A DNA stretch of 62,000 bases from Gnetum montanum (Eukaryota; Streptophyta; Gnetopsida; Gnetales; Gnetaceae): the NCBI GenBank assembly GCA_015680685.1, contig MNCI01011971.1, positions 110,846 through 172,845 of the forward strand. Reading direction: 5' to 3'. The position numbers and the translations under genes were made by a program. This document shows, one piece after another, positions 11,605-22,429 of this stretch. The stretch's first letter is position 1. Each line of letters begins with the position of its first letter. Under the pieces are notes generated by a model. That model worked only from the letters and a program-made list of their open reading frames with translations, was not told where the DNA came from and did not search any database.

Positions 11605-11745
11605 TCTTAACCTTGTTCTAATAAAATGGTACATGATAGAACTAGATCTTTATTTAATTGCAATTTCTTTTATATTATCTTCAATCATTTTTCCAATGTC
11701 TATTTTGGTCTTCATTTTAGTACCTTTCCTAAAATCATCTTATCA
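11605..11745 (-). mobile_element. LINE 3' end relic inside copy 1
   Basis: Minus strand contains LGKVLK, RPK, TLEK, LKII and LNKDLVLS in order, a decayed version of the GRPxxTWxxxVxxDLxxxxLxxDLALDR tail seen at 7,310-7,400. The matching segment of copy 2 (21,490-21,620) is better preserved for the end (HGSS-like ATGGCTCTTCATAGAGGTGA). Confidence 0.45.
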
Positions 11746-12765
11746 ACAATTGAGTTGAAGAATTGGGATTGAAAATGGTATATAATGAATCATGCATGAA
11801 TTATAAGATAGATAGGAAGATGATGAAGTAACATATGGATATAAAATTTTAGTCTTCCTTTTAATGGATATCATATAATCAACTTAACAATAATTAAGTT
11901 GAAGAACTGGGGTTGAATAAGTTATGTAATAAATTATGCTTGGATTACAAGATAGGAAGATGATGATGTAAGCATATAGATATAATGTTTTGAAATTGAA
12001 AATGGGTGAGTTAAAGGGGATATATAAAGTTACATTTGGCTACAAAGTGCATGTTCTAAACCCTATTAATTTACAAGACAACATCTACCATCAATACAGT
12101 AGGATTAAACAACAATCATCAATACTAAAGGTGTCAAACCAATGGTAGGAATTTGTTGATTTATGAAACTAAAATATAAAAATAAAATTTTATAAAGTTT
12201 GTAAAACATTTAGATTTTTTGGACAAGAGAAATATAGTTGCTATAAGTTTCAAAAATATCATCAAAAAAATTACAAAATCACAAACTGTTCTTGGTAAGA
12301 TATAAAACAAATCAACCAAACTACTAACTATAATATTGCATTTATGTCTAATATGCTCAAATGCAGGATATTGTATGAAATTGCAATGTTCATCTTCAAT
12401 GATATTTTGATTTATTATCAAATGAATTATAGTTAAAAGTTTCATCTAAGGCATGTACTAGTAAGGTCATACTTAAATATGCAATTACATTAAGGGGTTG
12501 TCAGAACATGAAACAATTTTACTATATATACCACAAGGTCAAACCCATGTCTTATGACTTAAAAAACAAGCATCTTACCATTACTCCAAATGATGGCCAC
12601 TAGTTTAGGCATAATAAAAGACTTCAAAAAATAAATCTCATCAATTCCATCCCCTCTAGCTAACAGAATCTCTAGCATAATGTATCATAGTATTAATAAC
12701 TATTCTCATCATTGTGCCATTATATCATTAACACAGATGCTAACCTATTAAGTTAACTAATATTG

Positions 12766-12960
12766 AAGTGTTACTCTAGTGATAAGACTCTTAATTAGAA
12801 GCTCTAAGTCATGGGTTCAATTCCAATAGACAATGTTTAGTTAAAAAAATCTCTATCAAAATATGATGGTAAGGTAAATAGAGTATTTGATGATGATTTT
12901 CTATGATCAACTATCTACTTGATGTTATAACCTAAAACATGTATATATTTTAATGTGCTT
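12766..12960 (+). mobile_element. tRNA-derived SINE-like element
   Basis: ACTCTAGTGATAAGACTC resembles a pol III A box, and GTCATGGGTTCAATTCCAAT is an almost canonical B box (GGTTCRANTCC) about 35 bp downstream. An unrelated body ends in a variable T-rich tail. This head-body-tail layout is that of tRNA-derived SINEs. A second copy sits at the same place in copy 2 (36,410-36,600), so it was present before the segment was duplicated. Confidence 0.55.
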
Positions 12961-13400
12961 GAAGTTGGCACACTTCTCAAAATAACTATGATACTTATGC
13001 ATCTACAACAAAAAAACTTGAGGATTCTAAGTAGAATTTTATGTTCTAGATAAAATCCCTTTAACATGGAATGAGGTTGACACTAACTTCTTGTGGTCAT
13101 ATAGCCCAATTTTTTTTGTGATTTGCAAACCACATGTCATATGATCTAACAAAGTGAGCTATGTGTAATTGATCATAGTACATATAAATGTATAATTATC
13201 AAGTTGAAACACCTTCAATACCATATGTCTTAGAGTTTTTTATATATTCTTGTTGAGAAGACTTGGCTTTATTTTCATCTTGAATGAAATTTTCCATGAT
13301 TTGAACTTCATTTTCCTTTGCTAGTTGTCTTTTTAGCTTGTTATGTATCTATGATCTATGAAATATGATCATATTATTTACAATACGAACCTTAAGATAA

Positions 13401-13724
13401 TTAACAACTTGTTCAATAATAACATGTAAATTGAAAATTTGTAACATAGAAAGAAATAAATCAATACCATAAACACCACTAGAAAATGATATCCCTACAT
13501 ATAGAAGTCTTTGAAACATTCCTAAATGCTGTTAAAAGCCTTGCTTCTCTCTCTTAATGCAACCTTGAGAGCCTTGACGAAGATCTTCAAGAGTGCATGA
13601 AGGTTCTTGGGCTTATGCAACTTAATACTCTTGGCTCTAACATCCTCCTTACACCATGCATTAACAAAAAATGGTTCTCATTCTATTCTTCTACTTCAAC
13701 TTTAACAATTGTTTAGTCCTTCTC
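13401..13724. other. No recognisable gene
   Basis: Short AT-rich stretch between repeat copy 1 and the element F 3' LTR. No conserved motif was found. It might include the missing ~85 bp of that LTR in unrecognisable form. Confidence 0.4.
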
Positions 13725-14767
13725 TTTCTTTAACAACTTGGGTACTTTGACATTTGGAGGGTAGAATCCCTGCACACCTCCATGCTTGATTCCTTCAAAA
13801 AATATGTCATTTAAAGGGCACCACAACCTTTAGAAAGTTTGATTTGCATGGGGTGTTTTCACTAAAAAACACACCTAACCCAAAAAGGTCCCAAAAAGTT
13901 TAAAATATGGTTTTAAGGATCCCAAAACCTTTATAATGACATGAGCACTACACGTAGTGTTTTCTCTCAAGAAACACACTCAACACCATAAGGTCTTGAC
14001 AAGCTCACCATATGCCTTCTTGTAAGAAGCACATCAACCCCGTAGGGCTTACAAAGGGGTAAAAAGAATTAAGGAGAGAATGTAACTATTCTTTACAAAT
14101 TCCTTTCTTTAAGCTCTCACAATACAAAATACAATTCACAATAGATAAAGAATTGAAGGACAAATCACATCACAAGATATATTCAATGAAGAAATAATTG
14201 TATGAATAATGCTTGTCCTTTTCACAAGGATTCCATTTTATTTTAAAGCATATTTCCTTCTGAAATAGCCATCAAATTTGTGCAACAGCTAGTTGGATCA
14301 TCCCATTTGAGCTTGGGACATCTCATTGAAAACTAGTCACTTGCAGGTGGGACATCTCACTTGGGACATTCGAGCTAGGATGCCTGAAAAATAATTGGGA
14401 CATCTAGTATTTTTCTGTGACATCTAACCTAAGCCTAAGCTTTCACCATTGGGACGTATGCTAATCTTTTAGGACTTCTCTACAGATACTAGGACACCTT
14501 CTTTTGGCTTCTAGGCTTTATGCATCTTTGTGATTTCTTCAAACAATTAGCTAATACTTTTGTCATCTTAGATAGACAATGTAGCTCTCATCTTGATCTC
14601 TCAACTTGGTCTTTTTCCAATCTCTTGTCTTGACACCATCTAAGCTCTTGTCCCAATCTTAAGCTCTTGTCATGTTATTTTTGTCCTTCATAAGTCCTAC
14701 AAGATTTCAACAAGCATATTTCCACATCCTTCATTTTCCAAGGTTTTGACATACCAAAAGATCAATA
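13725..14767 (-). repeat. 3' LTR of element F (lacks its last ~85 bp)
   Basis: Colinear with the 5' LTR at 20,258-21,315: CAACTTGGGTAC, GGGTAGAATCC, GCACACCTCCA, AAGCACATCAACCCC, AGGGCTTACAAA and CCAAGGTTTT all recur in order. It starts (minus) TATTGATC after the PPT, where the 5' LTR has TGTTGACC. The part matching 20,173-20,257 is absent or replaced by 13,640-13,725. Confidence 0.75.
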
Positions 14768-14782
14768 ATCTCCCCCTTTTTG
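14768..14782 (-). promoter_or_regulatory. Polypurine tract of element F
   Basis: Minus strand AAAAAGGGGGAGAT directly before the 3' LTR, the usual plus-strand primer of plant copia elements. Confidence 0.65.
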
Positions 14783-16560
14783 GTGATGCCCAAACCTTGA
14801 GAAAATGGATTAGTATAATACCATAATATCAAATAATTAAAATACAATTTGTGTGTGTGTGTGTTGATAATCCTATGACAACAAGGAAGACAAGGGGAAA
14901 TAGGATGAAATAATTAATGGGCACATATTTATTAGCCATAGTTACAAGAGGGAAACACAAGAAAATGGAAACATAAAAAATAATCCATATCTATCCAAGA
15001 GTATTTCCATTTAGAACCAAAAGACTAAATTCCAAAGATTAAGTGCTGAGGGTCAAGTATGCTATCTTTGAAACATCATGCCATAAGTAAAGGTATATAT
15101 TAAAAAAAAAATGTTCTAATGATAACCATATAAGTATTTAAAATATTTTCTATTGAAAAATAAAAACCAAGTCACAATAAATAATCTTCACCATATAAGA
15201 TCTTTTACCAAATATGTTTTGATGAAGAAGTTTATCATGTCTTCTTAACTAACACACTCTCCCCCTTTTTGGACATTAGTAATTACATTGTCAAGGAGTG
15301 AGAGAAAGAGCACATGAACTTTGAAGGCCTTTGAACCAAGATCCACAAGAACAATTATGCTAGATATCTTAAAAGATCAAAAGCAATACAGACCATCTTA
15401 AAGAGATACCCATGAATATAGTCATGTTAATTCCAATTACCCGTATCAAGAAATATATCTCAAAGAAAAATTTTCAACCATATCTTGACCAAAATTAACT
15501 TGCATATTCACCATGGATACTTTAACAAAATCAAATATAAATAAACCTTTTCTTGCTCATTTTCTATTGTGTGTGCTAGTGAGGAAAGTCTATTTCTTAA
15601 GAGTCTTTTGGTGAGAGTCTCAAAGACTTCCCCTACATTAGTAGCCCAAAAGATATAGGCTTTTGATAAGGTACAGGTTCTCCCTACATGTGTGCTAATT
15701 TTCTTCTTAGCTGCTTAATCCTTCTATTATAAAGAGAGTGGTATTCTTTCCTTGATTCTTTTAGGATCAACTTGCTCCTTATAGAGATGCATTTATGATT
15801 TTCCAAGGGTAGGATGAAACTAACAATCAATTGCTTAAAAATTCTAAGATCAAGTATAGAGACTTTGAAAACCAAAATCTTCCATTAGTACTATCTTTTA
15901 ACAAGAGATAAAATCCATAATTCAAATGTTTTTTATGTAGATAGTAGATTATCTAGAAGGAAACCCCTTTTTAAATGTTGCCTTTCTTAGAAGGTTCATT
16001 AATTATAGTCAAAGATCCAAACACTTGATTTTATGATAAATTGTTTAATATCATTAGACCTATAAGGAGGAAACTATAACATATTCTTGGTCTAAACTCA
16101 AAGGGTACTATAGAATAAAATATTATCTAACTCATATGAGCGTGAACACAAGGCATATAAGTTCTAATTGCAATGAGATGGTCCTTCTACAAAAGAATAA
16201 AATAGCCTAACTTACTAGATCTTACCTTGTGTGTTTTTGGTCCTTGATCTTTCATTGAGTTAATACGATGTCCATCTACAGCTCAACATCTTGTAAGATC
16301 AAGTAAGGATTTCTTGGGATTTTCCAAGATTTCTAATCAATGGCATCTATTTAATAGATTTTCATACCACTATTATTTATAGAAATAAACTAGTGAAAGC
16401 TAAGTCTAGCAAGTCAAGGAATATGCCTAGGGCACTTGCTTATGGGCACAGCTAGCTTGGGACTAGGCTTAAGTGGAAGAGAAAATGTGATTGACAAGTT
16501 TAACAAAGCATTAAATTAGAAAATATTAATTTGATTGCAAGGAAAAATAACTTGAAATAA
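14783..16560 (-). other. 3' internal region of element F, AT-rich, with a second PPT-like site
   Basis: No protein domain could be recognised. A second polypurine motif, AAAAAGGGGGAGAG (minus, 15,270-15,257), lies about 480 bp from the PPT at the LTR and shares its preceding context (CCAAAAAGGGGG). A (GT)n run occurs at 14,851-14,865. The 63-aa minus frame at 15,684-15,875 has no recognisable motif. Confidence 0.45.
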
Positions 16561-19085
16561 AATCATTATATTAAGTGAATGATAAACAAATAACACAAGA
16601 AGAAAGAAAGAAGGAACTTAGTAGGATTGTTCATAGTTGCACATAGCTGTGGCGATAGTATATAGTAGAACCGGTAGACAATAACACCATCTAGTAGCAA
16701 CTACTACCAACAATAGCAAGAAGCATCCAACTAGCATCCGATTACATGTATAACACTCGGTAGTCAGTTGCACATAACAACAATAACACTAGTATGGAAA
16801 GGGAGAAGGGGTATAGGATGGGGAGATGGTAGGATGAAACAAGAGAAGGGAAGAGGAAGCAAGATGTCGTAAGCAAAAGAAAGAATCCAAGAGACTTTGC
16901 TTAATCTACCCTTTATGCCTCTTCACCTGTATGTGTGAGCTTATATAGCTCTTCTATTCTTCTCCTCATATTTTCTTGAAAGTGCAGCATGGATGCTATA
17001 TGTTTTAAGCATGGATGCCATGTGTTTTTACACATGGGAGTTGGAAATGTGCTTTATCTTCAACAGATTCTTTGGATCTTCCAACCAATGCTGCAAATAT
17101 GTGGTGTGATCTCAATCTCCTTAATTTTCTGAATGCTTGCCATCTAACAATGCTTGCCATCTAACAATGCTTGCCACCTATTTTGTTAGAGGTATAACAC
17201 AATTTTCATAAAGTTAACTACCATAAAAGGATCAATCTGGTGTCTAGGTGGGCCCAAAGTAGTGCATTTTAGAGTGATTGTCTGGCCATAGATTTTTTTT
17301 TTTTTAAATCTGTACCTTTTTCACAACATTTGCCTCTGCATTCACATCTGTAATCTTGGCCAATATTGCTTTACTATCCTACTACTGATGATGGCCGCTT
17401 CCGCTACTTCTTTCTTACCCTACTTTTTGCAATGCTTGCATCATCTATATCCATCGTCCTTGATTTTCTTTTCCGATCTCATTCTGAAGAGGAACCTCTG
17501 CACAAAATTGTTTCTGAAAGATAAAACCACCAAAACAAATGGTACACAAATTAGTCCACAGAGATTAAGCAAAACTAAAGGCAACTGGAGGAAAAAGATG
17601 GATTATCAGATTCCATCGCATAGTGCTGCTGTGCATCCAAAATCTCTCAGTTCATCCATGGCAAGCGCCGAAGCTACAGTTAATGCAAATAAATTATCAA
17701 AAGTGAAAAAGCACAAAACCCCCTTAGGTTTTTTTAAGGCATTAACACATTGTTGAAGGCAGGCCGCGAGACTAACATATTTATAAGTGAAACGACTGGC
17801 CTTGAGTAGCAGGCTTGAGAAATGAGACATGGATCTGGATGAGATTGGAGGATGCAACAGCACCTACGTCGTTGCTACGCTGAAGAAGTTGTGAAAATAC
17901 AAGAGGAGGAAGGATCACTATTAATAGCGAATACAGTTACAGTAGTGATAATGACTTACGGTTTCAGTTTAGAACAGAGGTGGCATAAAAAACTTCAACC
18001 TAGGCATTCTATCTTATATCCTAAATCAAAACCAGGAAGACAGTTATTGTTCATCCGAAGGGAGAGAGAGGCCAGGTTTCCATTTCTTTAGCTAGAGCTG
18101 TGGAAGGCAATTTCCAGAATCCCAACAGTGAAAAACTAAAAGAAAATATTTTAACAGACATGTGAAGGGGTTGAAGCCTGAAGCCTCAAAGCTAGAGATC
18201 GGGGAGACAAAAATACCTTTAAGACTACTGATAAGATTTTTTTTCGCATGCACAGCTTAAGCTTAAGAATAAGAAGCAGTTAACCACGAGTGTACTCAGA
18301 AATAGACATTTAAATTCCTCACTGACAGACTCTGCCACTGCATCTACTATGGAATAGAATCTTGTCTTACTTTGCTCTAAATTCTACGTAACCGTACAGA
18401 AACCTAGACCCCATCACTACACTCTTCTCCCAGATCCAGCCACAGCAGTTTTTACAGGGAAAATTTACATACCACAAAAATTTTTCACCAGCAAGCAGCG
18501 ATAGAAGAATATATGGGTGTTTTTATCTAGGGTTTGGAGATTATCAACAATTATGTAATTGGTACCTGACTGAGCATCCTTCCTCTGCATGACTGCCAAA
18601 ATTTGAAGCGTTTTCTATTGTTTCTGCATCAATGATCCTTCTCATTCATAAACTTTCCATGTTTTGCTTTTGGAGATTCATGGTTACTTTGGTATGGTCT
18701 TAATCATGCTCAACCTATCTACCTAGCTCGCTAGCTAGCATTTTGAAGATTTGGGATGATTCATGCGTACACTGTATGTTTCTTAATTACATGGATGGAG
18801 CCCAGGAAAATGGGTTTGCGAAGTGAAAGCATGATTCAACCATGGCCACAAATTTGCTGCTGAATTCATGGATGTTTGACATCTACTTGCCAATCAAGAC
18901 CGTATGTCAATAATCAGCTACGAAATTGTACTAACCCAACGTCTAAATTCGGGGATCACAGCAGAAAGAGTCCATGCTCACGAGCACATTCGTGGTTTCA
19001 CGCCTTGATTTTAGACTCCGTGTCATGGTAGGCAGTCGCACTATTGCATTAGGGATAAGGTCCATGGGCTAAGGCCCCATTCATG
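16561..19085. other. Higher-complexity island of unknown origin inside element F
   Basis: Between the gag and the 3' region of F lies about 2.5 kb that looks like neither retroelement sequence nor the AT-rich background. From about 17,380 to 19,060 it is richer in C and G. It includes a 122-codon plus frame (17,388-17,756) that starts MMAASATSFLPYFLQCLHH and is Lys/Ser rich later. An overlapping 85-codon minus frame (17,606-17,863) also exists. Neither has a domain I recognise, and neither has clear splice or family support. AGCTCGCTAGCTAGC (18,726-18,740) is near-palindromic. It could be captured host DNA, a gene relic, or the original locus. Confidence 0.4.
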
Positions 19086-19099
19086 GGCCATGTTGGCCT

Positions 19100-20155
19100 T
19101 AACACTGACCTCAAAATATTTGTTTGAATCTCTTATTTGCTCTGAGGTTACCGCTGCTTCATGCTTGTGTTCTTCTTTTAACTTAGAAGACCGATATTTT
19201 CCTCTAATTAAGTGTTCTGATCTTCCAATATCACAAGTTCTTTCATCAACATGAACACATAGTATTTCTCATTTGGACTGCATGTGCAAACCTAGGTGTA
19301 TACCTCCCATTTGATGAAGAGCTTGTAGATGTCTCATAGTGGGAATGATTTTTGTGTTCTCTTTCATTGTTTGAATCTCTTCCTCGTCCCAATGTGATTT
19401 GTAGCGTCTCCTTCCTTTTTGTTAACCTATCATTGATGAACTTCAAATCTGCAAGATCCTTGTTAATTTGCTCATGGGAAAGGATTAGTTTTTGTGCCTT
19501 AGCACTTAGGTTTGATTTTACCTTTTCAAGATTTGAGTACTTCATATTCAGTTAAGCTATCTCTAGTTCTTTAGTATGCAAAGCCTTTTTCATTTTGATG
19601 CATAAGTTTTGAAAGGAGATTATTTCCTTATGCAGTAGATCATACCTTTTTTTAATGGTACCTTCACATTCTTTAGCTTCTTCTACAATATTGGAAATGA
19701 AAGCTTCATGTGTAAGAGCCATGCATATAAGATGTGAGTTTGTTAATGGATCATCAATTTCTTCTTCACTAAACTCATCATCCTAATTGGTATATATGTT
19801 CTTTGCTCTCCTTTGTTCGCTTGACCTTTTCTCTTATAACTTGAAAGTAATAGGGAATTTGGAGGCCATATGGTCTCTTCTACCACATATCCAACATTCC
19901 ATAGAAGAGATATCAAAATTGCAAATTTTTTGATTACTTACCTCTTTTATTAGCTTTGTTATCCAATATGCCATTGATTAGTTGAGTGCATTCATCTAGG
20001 ATGAAGACCCATACTACAAACCTCACATACACAGAGAAACTCTGCATTTGAGCCTTCTAGCATGTAAAGTCGATCCCATTAAACATTGGTAGCTTGGTGT
20101 TTGATGTCCCTTCCATCATTCACTCCTAAGTTGTTACACTTAATATGGGAGTACC
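19100..20155 (-). pseudogene. Element F gag (copia type) with zinc knuckle and coiled coil
   Basis: Minus strand encodes a degenerate capsid-side segment, then CWICGRRDHMASKFP at about 19,898-19,855, a CX2CX4HX4C zinc knuckle with the last Cys replaced by Phe. An acidic EDDEF-like linker follows, then a long predicted coiled coil. The open 99-codon frame 19,545-19,246 (MKYSNLEKVKSNLSAKAQ, KLILSHEQINKDLADLK, FINDRLTKRKETLQ) ends with a Ser-rich stretch. This arrangement is typical of plant copia gag proteins that bind element RNA. Stops precede the last frame, so it is a relic. Confidence 0.65.
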
Positions 20156-20158
20156 AAA

Positions 20159-20170
20159 GCTCTGATACTA
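20159..20170 (-). promoter_or_regulatory. Primer-binding site of element F (tRNA-iMet type)
   Basis: Minus strand TAGTATCAGAGC, one change from the canonical TGGTATCAGAGC initiator-Met primer site of copia elements. It lies 2 bp from the LTR end. Confidence 0.75.
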
Positions 20171-20172
20171 CA

Positions 20173-21315
20173 TGAGAATTGAGAACATAGAAGGGGGGTT
20201 GAATAAGTTCCCATATTCATTCAACCAAGACAACCAAAACCACCCTCAAATTTACATGGTTTTTCAACTTGGGTACTTCCACACTTGAAGGGTAGAATCC
20301 TTGCACACCTCCAAACCTTGTTTCTTCAAAAAAATGTGGTTTAAAGGACACCACAACCTTTACAAAGTTTGATATTTGCATGGGTATTTTTTACTTAGAA
20401 ACACATAAAACCCTACAAGGCCCCAACTAGTTCAAAATATGATTTTAAGGATCCAAAAACCTTTACAATGATGTGAGCTCTGCATGGAGTATTTTCTCTC
20501 AAGAAATACACTCAACCCTACAAGGTTTCAACAAGCTCTCTAGACGCCTTCTAGCAAGAAGCACATCAACCCCATAGGGCTTACAAATGGAGAGAAAGAA
20601 TCAAGGAGAGAATGTAACTATGCTTTCCAAATTCTTTGCTTGGAAGCTCTCACAATACAAAATCAAATTCATAAAAGATAGAGAATTGAAGGAAAAATCA
20701 CATCACAAGATATATGAAATGAAGGAATAATTGTATGAACAATGCTTGTCCTTTTCACAAGGATTCCATTCTATTTTATAGCCTATATCCTTTCCAAATG
20801 GTCCTCACAATTCATGCAACAACTACGAAATGACTAGTTGGGGTATTTCATTTGAGCTTGGGATGTTTCATTGAAAACTAGCCACTTGTAGTTGGGATGT
20901 TCCACTGGGAATTGGGATGTCTTACTTGGGATGTCCTAGCTAGGATGTCTTAAAAGTAATTGGGATGTCCTTGTTTTTGTGGGATGCTTGGACTTAGACT
21001 AAGTTCTCACCTTTGGGATGCTTGCTGATATTTTGGGACTTCTTTGCAAATATTGGAACACCTTCTTTTGGCTACTAGGCTTCATGCATCTTTGTGATTT
21101 ATTTAAATAACCAATTGATACTTTGTCATCTCACATTGACAATGTAGCTCTCAACTTGGTCATCTCGATCTCTTATATTGACATCATCTAAGATCTTATT
21201 CTAATCTTAAAATCTTATCATCTTGTTCTTATTCTTCACAAGTCCTCTAAGATTACAATAAGCACATTTCCATATTCTACATTTTCCAAGGTTTTAACAT
21301 ATTGAAAGGTCAACA
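20173..21315 (-). repeat. 5' LTR of element F
   Basis: About 1,143 bp, TGTTGACC to CAATTCTCA on the minus strand (TG..CA). The primer site follows its 3' end. It matches 13,725-14,767 in order. Confidence 0.8.
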
Positions 21316-21724
21316 AGAGGTATATGTTTACTATTTGAACAAATATTAATGTATCTTATTAAAAGTAAGTTATTTTTCAAAGCTATGAAATAAAGATATA
21401 TATTCTATTTAAAGTTAACTCTAAATTTATTGTAGCAATAATTCATCATTTTCATCTTAATCTTGTCCTAATAAAATGGGATTAGCTACATGGTTCTCTT
21501 TTGTCGTTCACCTCTATGAAGAGCCATATTCTTATTATTTTGTAGTTTATTTTATATCATCTTCAATCATTTCTTCAATATCTATTTAGGTCTTTATTTT
21601 AGTGCATTTCCTAAAATCATCTTATTAATAATTAAGTTCAGGAATTGGGATTGAAAATGGTATATAATGAATCATGCACGAATTATACGATAGATAGGAA
21701 AATGATGAAGTGACATATCAATAT
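21316..21724 (+). repeat. Long repeat, copy 2, left part
   Basis: Matches 11,468-11,842 (TATATGTTTACTATTTGAAC, CAAAGCTATGAAA, ATAATGAATCATGCA). It contains a minus-strand LINE tail (21,490-21,620). It breaks off at ACATATCAATAT, just before the element B LTR, and resumes at 35,483. Confidence 0.8.
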
Positions 21725-22178
21725 TGATGAATCATTAGTTGGCTAAGATATCATAGATGATACATTACATCTACATTGTAGCATCCCTATTCGTGCATCT
21801 CAGTTGGTTACTACATTGTGGATGCTATGTCACATACACAATGTCATAGATGTTATGTTCCATCTATCTAATCAAGTCAATCCTTATCCATCAATGATAT
21901 TGTAACTATGATATTGTATCTATGATGTCATAGATTTGATATCGTAGCATATGCTACATCATCATAGATACGATATCACATAATGTGTGTACCCTATAAA
22001 TTCAACACTTTGGACTAAATCATATGTGACAAAGCTACCACTAGTCTAAGTGGGAAAACAACATCCTAAAATCAATGCTTAATAATCTAGATGCCACAAC
22101 TAGTCCCATTCATGGAATTTGATCAGATCATCCATGAATGCTTGTGATTCACATGGTTATACACAGAGGGTACCTGTC
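21725..22178 (+). repeat. 5' LTR of element B (type II, internally deleted)
   Basis: Begins TGATGAATCATTAGTTGG and ends CACTCATCA. The U3 is packed with short palindromic motifs such as GATATCATAGATGATAC and ATAGATACGATATCAC. Just after the TATA-like CCTATAAATTCAACACT it jumps to the U5 end, so the R and most of U5 are missing relative to 5309-5815 and 26,110-26,938. Confidence 0.7.
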
Positions 22179-22200
22179 ACTCATCATTGGCACTATTATC
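22179..22200 (+). promoter_or_regulatory. Primer-binding site of element B
   Basis: TTGGCACTATTATCATGGAT follows the LTR end TCA, a decayed tRNA-Asp type site like those of A, C and D. Confidence 0.5.
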
Positions 22201-22429
22201 ATGGATGGTGATAGTTATCTAGATTAGTTATATTATACATGATCAATGGGAAGGTATTAATTATTTATCTCTTAGAAACTACTAATATTTTAAGTCATAC
22301 ATGTTATCATGCAAAACCATGCCTTCTTCACATAGGGCCAATAATGCATCATATGATGAAAACACTAGTAGGAGAAATGATAGGATCTATACTGAGGAAA
22401 AATAGAGTAAAAAACTATGAGTAGGGGTT

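Larger units (their letters stand above)
11468..13400 (+). repeat. Long repeat, copy 1 (uninterrupted)
   Basis: It begins GGTATATGTTTACTATTTG and is colinear with 21,316-21,724 plus 35,483-37,050. Shared landmarks include a LINE tail (11,610-11,740), ATCTACCATCAATACAGTAG (12,083 and 35,729), a block starting CTAAAATATAAAAATAAAAT, the tRNA-like SINE (12,766-12,960), and the closing text near GAACCTTAAGATAATT. Across 11,831-11,846 it holds the empty site ACATATGGATATAAAA, which in copy 2 is occupied by element B. The coding frame at 12,161-12,445 minus recurs in copy 2 (35,820-36,089), but it is only part of the repeat; no known domain is visible. Confidence 0.8.
13725..21315 (-). mobile_element. 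Element F: Ty1/copia-type, gag-only LTR element with non-retroviral centre
   Basis: Minus strand from right to left: 5' LTR (21,315-20,173), PBS, gag with zinc knuckle (20,155-19,100), a ~2.5 kb stretch without retroviral similarity, an AT-rich 3' region, PPT-like motif, and 3' LTR (14,767-13,725). The two LTRs share the same orientation and long blocks of sequence, so they may bound a single insertion. No RT, RNase H or integrase motif is visible, as in gag-only TR-GAG or LARD elements. Alternatively, two separate copies of the family flank host DNA. The right flank goes directly into repeat copy 2. Confidence 0.55.

Noticed and set aside
12161-12445. 94-codon frame as a gene conserved between two loci (also 35,820-36,089)
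   Set aside because: The conservation is due to the surrounding repeat. The protein is low-complexity and Ile/Lys/Phe rich with no domain.
14851-14865. (GT)n and (AAT)n runs at 14,851, 25,685, 44,786 and 61,900 as functional features
   Set aside because: They are ordinary microsatellites with no evidence of a role.
17388-17756. 122-codon plus frame as a real gene
   Set aside because: No recognisable domain, an overlapping minus frame of similar size, and no visible promoter or splice support. It is kept only as part of the unexplained island.
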